NCBI GenBank assembly: GCA_041441465.1
Contig: JASDSY010000040.1
Coordinates: 179,979 to 243,978 of the forward strand
Source of the DNA: JASDSY01 sp041441465
GTDB lineage: Bacteria > Muiribacteriota > UBA9980
Reading direction: 5' to 3'
Length of the DNA: 64,000 bases
The notes beneath the pieces are model-generated. The model was not told where the DNA came from. It did no database searches and saw only the letters and a program-made list of their open reading frames with translations. The position numbers and the translations under genes are program-made. Each line of letters starts with the position of its first letter. Position 1 is the stretch's first letter. Shown in pieces: positions 62,727 through 64,000 of this stretch.

Positions 62727-63990
62727 GCTTTTGATAGACGGTATTTTAAATTTCTGGCATAATAAACTGCGCACTTTGCTTACAATGCTCGGCATAATAT
62801 TCGGCGTCGCCGCGGTGATAGCGATGCTCGCTATCGGTAACGGCGCTAAACTTGAAACTGTTAAACAGATTGAGTTATTCGGCGCGACAAATATTATCGT
62901 GAGAGCTGTCGAGCAGAGCAGCGAAAAGCAGGATGTCGCGATACGCAACCTTTCAGAGGGTCTTTCCCTCGAAGATGCTGAATACATAAAAGACATTGCG
63001 CCTTTTGTAGTCGGTGTCGCTCCGCAGATCGAGCTTAAAGATTCGAAAGTGAAATATCACACATTCGAGCCTAAATCGAATTTGATCGGTGTTACGGACA
63101 GCTTCGCGAAAGTTATGAACATAAAAATCGCGGCAGGGCGCTTTATCGATAATGATGATTTAAAGGGACATTCACGTGTCTGCGTAATCGGGCCGGCCGT
63201 TAAAAGAGAGATGTTTTTCAGCGAGGAAGCTGTTAATGCCGTAATTACAATAAATAACCAGCAATTTAAAGTGGTCGGCGTCGTTGCCGGGAAACAGGCT
63301 GAAAAACAATCGGCTGCCGAAAAAAAAGTTCAGATTAAGACGCGTAACAGCGAGTATGACGTTTATATTCCAATAACGGTAGCGCAGAAAAAATTCCCGC
63401 GTATTTTAAAATCAGGCGAAACTATATCACGCGCCTTATATAACAAAGTCGGCGAAATGGCCGTGGAAGTGCAGTCGGTCGATTGCCTGCCGCTCGCGAA
63501 AAACCTCATAACTAAGATCTTGAAAAGACGCCACGCCGGCGCTGACGATTTCGAGGTTATCGTTCCGCTCGAGGTTTTGGAACAGAGTAAAAAAGCCGTC
63601 GAGATTTTTAACCTTGTAATGGTATTGATAGCAAGCCTCTCGCTTATTGTCGGCGGTATAGGCATTATGAATATTATGCTCGCGACCGTGACTGAACGTA
63701 CACGTGAAATCGGCCTTCGCAGAGCAATAGGCGCGACGCAGCGCCTTATTCTGATGCAGTTTGTTTCTGAGGCCACGATTATTTCGGTAATCGGCGGCAT
63801 AATCGGTATATTTATCGGACTTGTCATAAGTTACGGCGTTTCGGCTTACACCGGCTGGAGCACTTCGACGACGATGAGCTCGATTTTTATATCTTTCTCA
63901 TTTTCAGTCTTTACCGGCATATTCTTCGGGTATTATCCGGCCTACCTTGCGGCACATAAAAATATTATCGACGCTTTGAGATATGAATAA
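62704..63990 (+). CDS. MacB-type ABC exporter permease (FtsX/MacB fold)
   Basis: The 428-residue protein begins with NKLRTLLTMLGIIFGVAAVIAMLAIGNGAK, the first transmembrane helix of the MacB/FtsX type. A periplasmic domain of about 220 residues follows, then three further helices near the C-terminus (LVMVLIASLSLIVGGIGIMNIMLATVTERTREIGLRRAIGAT and two more). The TERTREIGLRRAIGA segment is the classical MacB coupling region. It lacks a fused ATPase, so the ATPase is probably encoded just past the window. The start is uncertain: GTG at 62704, with the better-spaced TTG at 62713 as alternative. Confidence 0.88.
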   Translation: MIRLLFTELLIDGILNFWHNKLRTLLTMLGIIFGVAAVIAMLAIGNGAKLETVKQIELFGATNIIVRAVEQSSEKQDVAIRNLSEGLSLEDAEYIKDIAPFVVGVAPQIELKDSKVKYHTFEPKSNLIGVTDSFAKVMNIKIAAGRFIDNDDLKGHSRVCVIGPAVKREMFFSEEAVNAVITINNQQFKVVGVVAGKQAEKQSAAEKKVQIKTRNSEYDVYIPITVAQKKFPRILKSGETISRALYNKVGEMAVEVQSVDCLPLAKNLITKILKRRHAGADDFEVIVPLEVLEQSKKAVEIFNLVMVLIASLSLIVGGIGIMNIMLATVTERTREIGLRRAIGATQRLILMQFVSEATIISVIGGIIGIFIGLVISYGVSAYTGWSTSTTMSSIFISFSFSVFTGIFFGYYPAYLAAHKNIIDALRYE

Positions 63991-64000
63991 TTGTTTATTT

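Noticed and set aside
1..64000. tRNA, rRNA, CRISPR array or insertion sequence
   Set aside because: I looked for cloverleaf patterns, regularly spaced repeats and transposase frames, and saw none.

Overview
The window is 64 kb of an AT-rich, gene-dense bacterial chromosome segment with one 100-base assembly gap (8792-8891). The organism has two membranes: there is a TolC-type outer-membrane channel with periplasmic adaptors, many Sec signal peptides, periplasmic binding and sensor proteins, and pseudopilins. Marker genes (EF-P with an unusual PGNW loop, HEAT-repeat fusions, BatB/BatC-like protein, an N-type ATPase) and the many proteins I cannot name suggest an uncultured or deep-branching Gram-negative lineage. 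I cannot fix the phylum from the sequence alone, and the N gap fits a metagenome or draft assembly.

Layout. 1-8500: a partial secreted protein, two large hybrid histidine kinases (one cytoplasmic PAS/GAF, one CHASE/PAS with two receivers and an HPt) and a double-GNAT acetyltransferase. 8500-11700: a gap flanked by identical 24-mers, then a three-gene flavoprotein/nitroreductase operon read divergently from an HxlR regulator. 11900-17100: a long M29-type aminopeptidase, a secreted unknown, and a DEAD-box helicase behind a promoter that predicts a leader of about 370 nt. 17200-23900: a GC-rich palindromic repeat and a four-gene operon of periplasmic sugar-binding-type protein, membrane hybrid kinase, receiver-kinase-receiver protein and NAD-dependent epimerase. 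24300-25370: a subclass-B1 metallo-beta-lactamase-like enzyme followed by a compact promoter/41-codon ORF/terminator unit. 25500-32500: a complete N-ATPase operon (atpDCQRBEFAG) closed by a strong terminator. 32500-35460: ABC ATPase plus a permease fused to a CPBP protease. 35580-43700, all on the minus strand: a membrane protein of unknown role, a HEAT/membrane/PD40 protein, RidA, SurE with a small winged-helix protein, and an ECF sigma/anti-sigma pair with a Met/Gly-rich secreted protein. 44000-48580: a secreted tautomerase-like protein and three pseudopilins (GspI-, GspJ- and GspK-like). 48580-49020: two copies of a GC-rich hairpin repeat and a terminator. 49300-55910: HEAT protein, EF-P, a BatB/BatC-like VWA-TPR protein, TPR proteins and a truncated gene remnant. 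56060-64000: a chorismate-mutase-like protein facing away from a tripartite export operon (TolC-like, lipoprotein adaptor, double adaptor, MacB-type permease); its ATPase is presumably beyond the window.

How the genes work together. Themes are signal transduction (four hybrid kinases without a DNA-binding response regulator in the window), envelope transport and sensing, and ion-driven energetics. Starts were moved from the longest frame where a Shine-Dalgarno sequence sat on or over the first candidate codon. No tRNA, rRNA, CRISPR array or insertion sequence was recognised.
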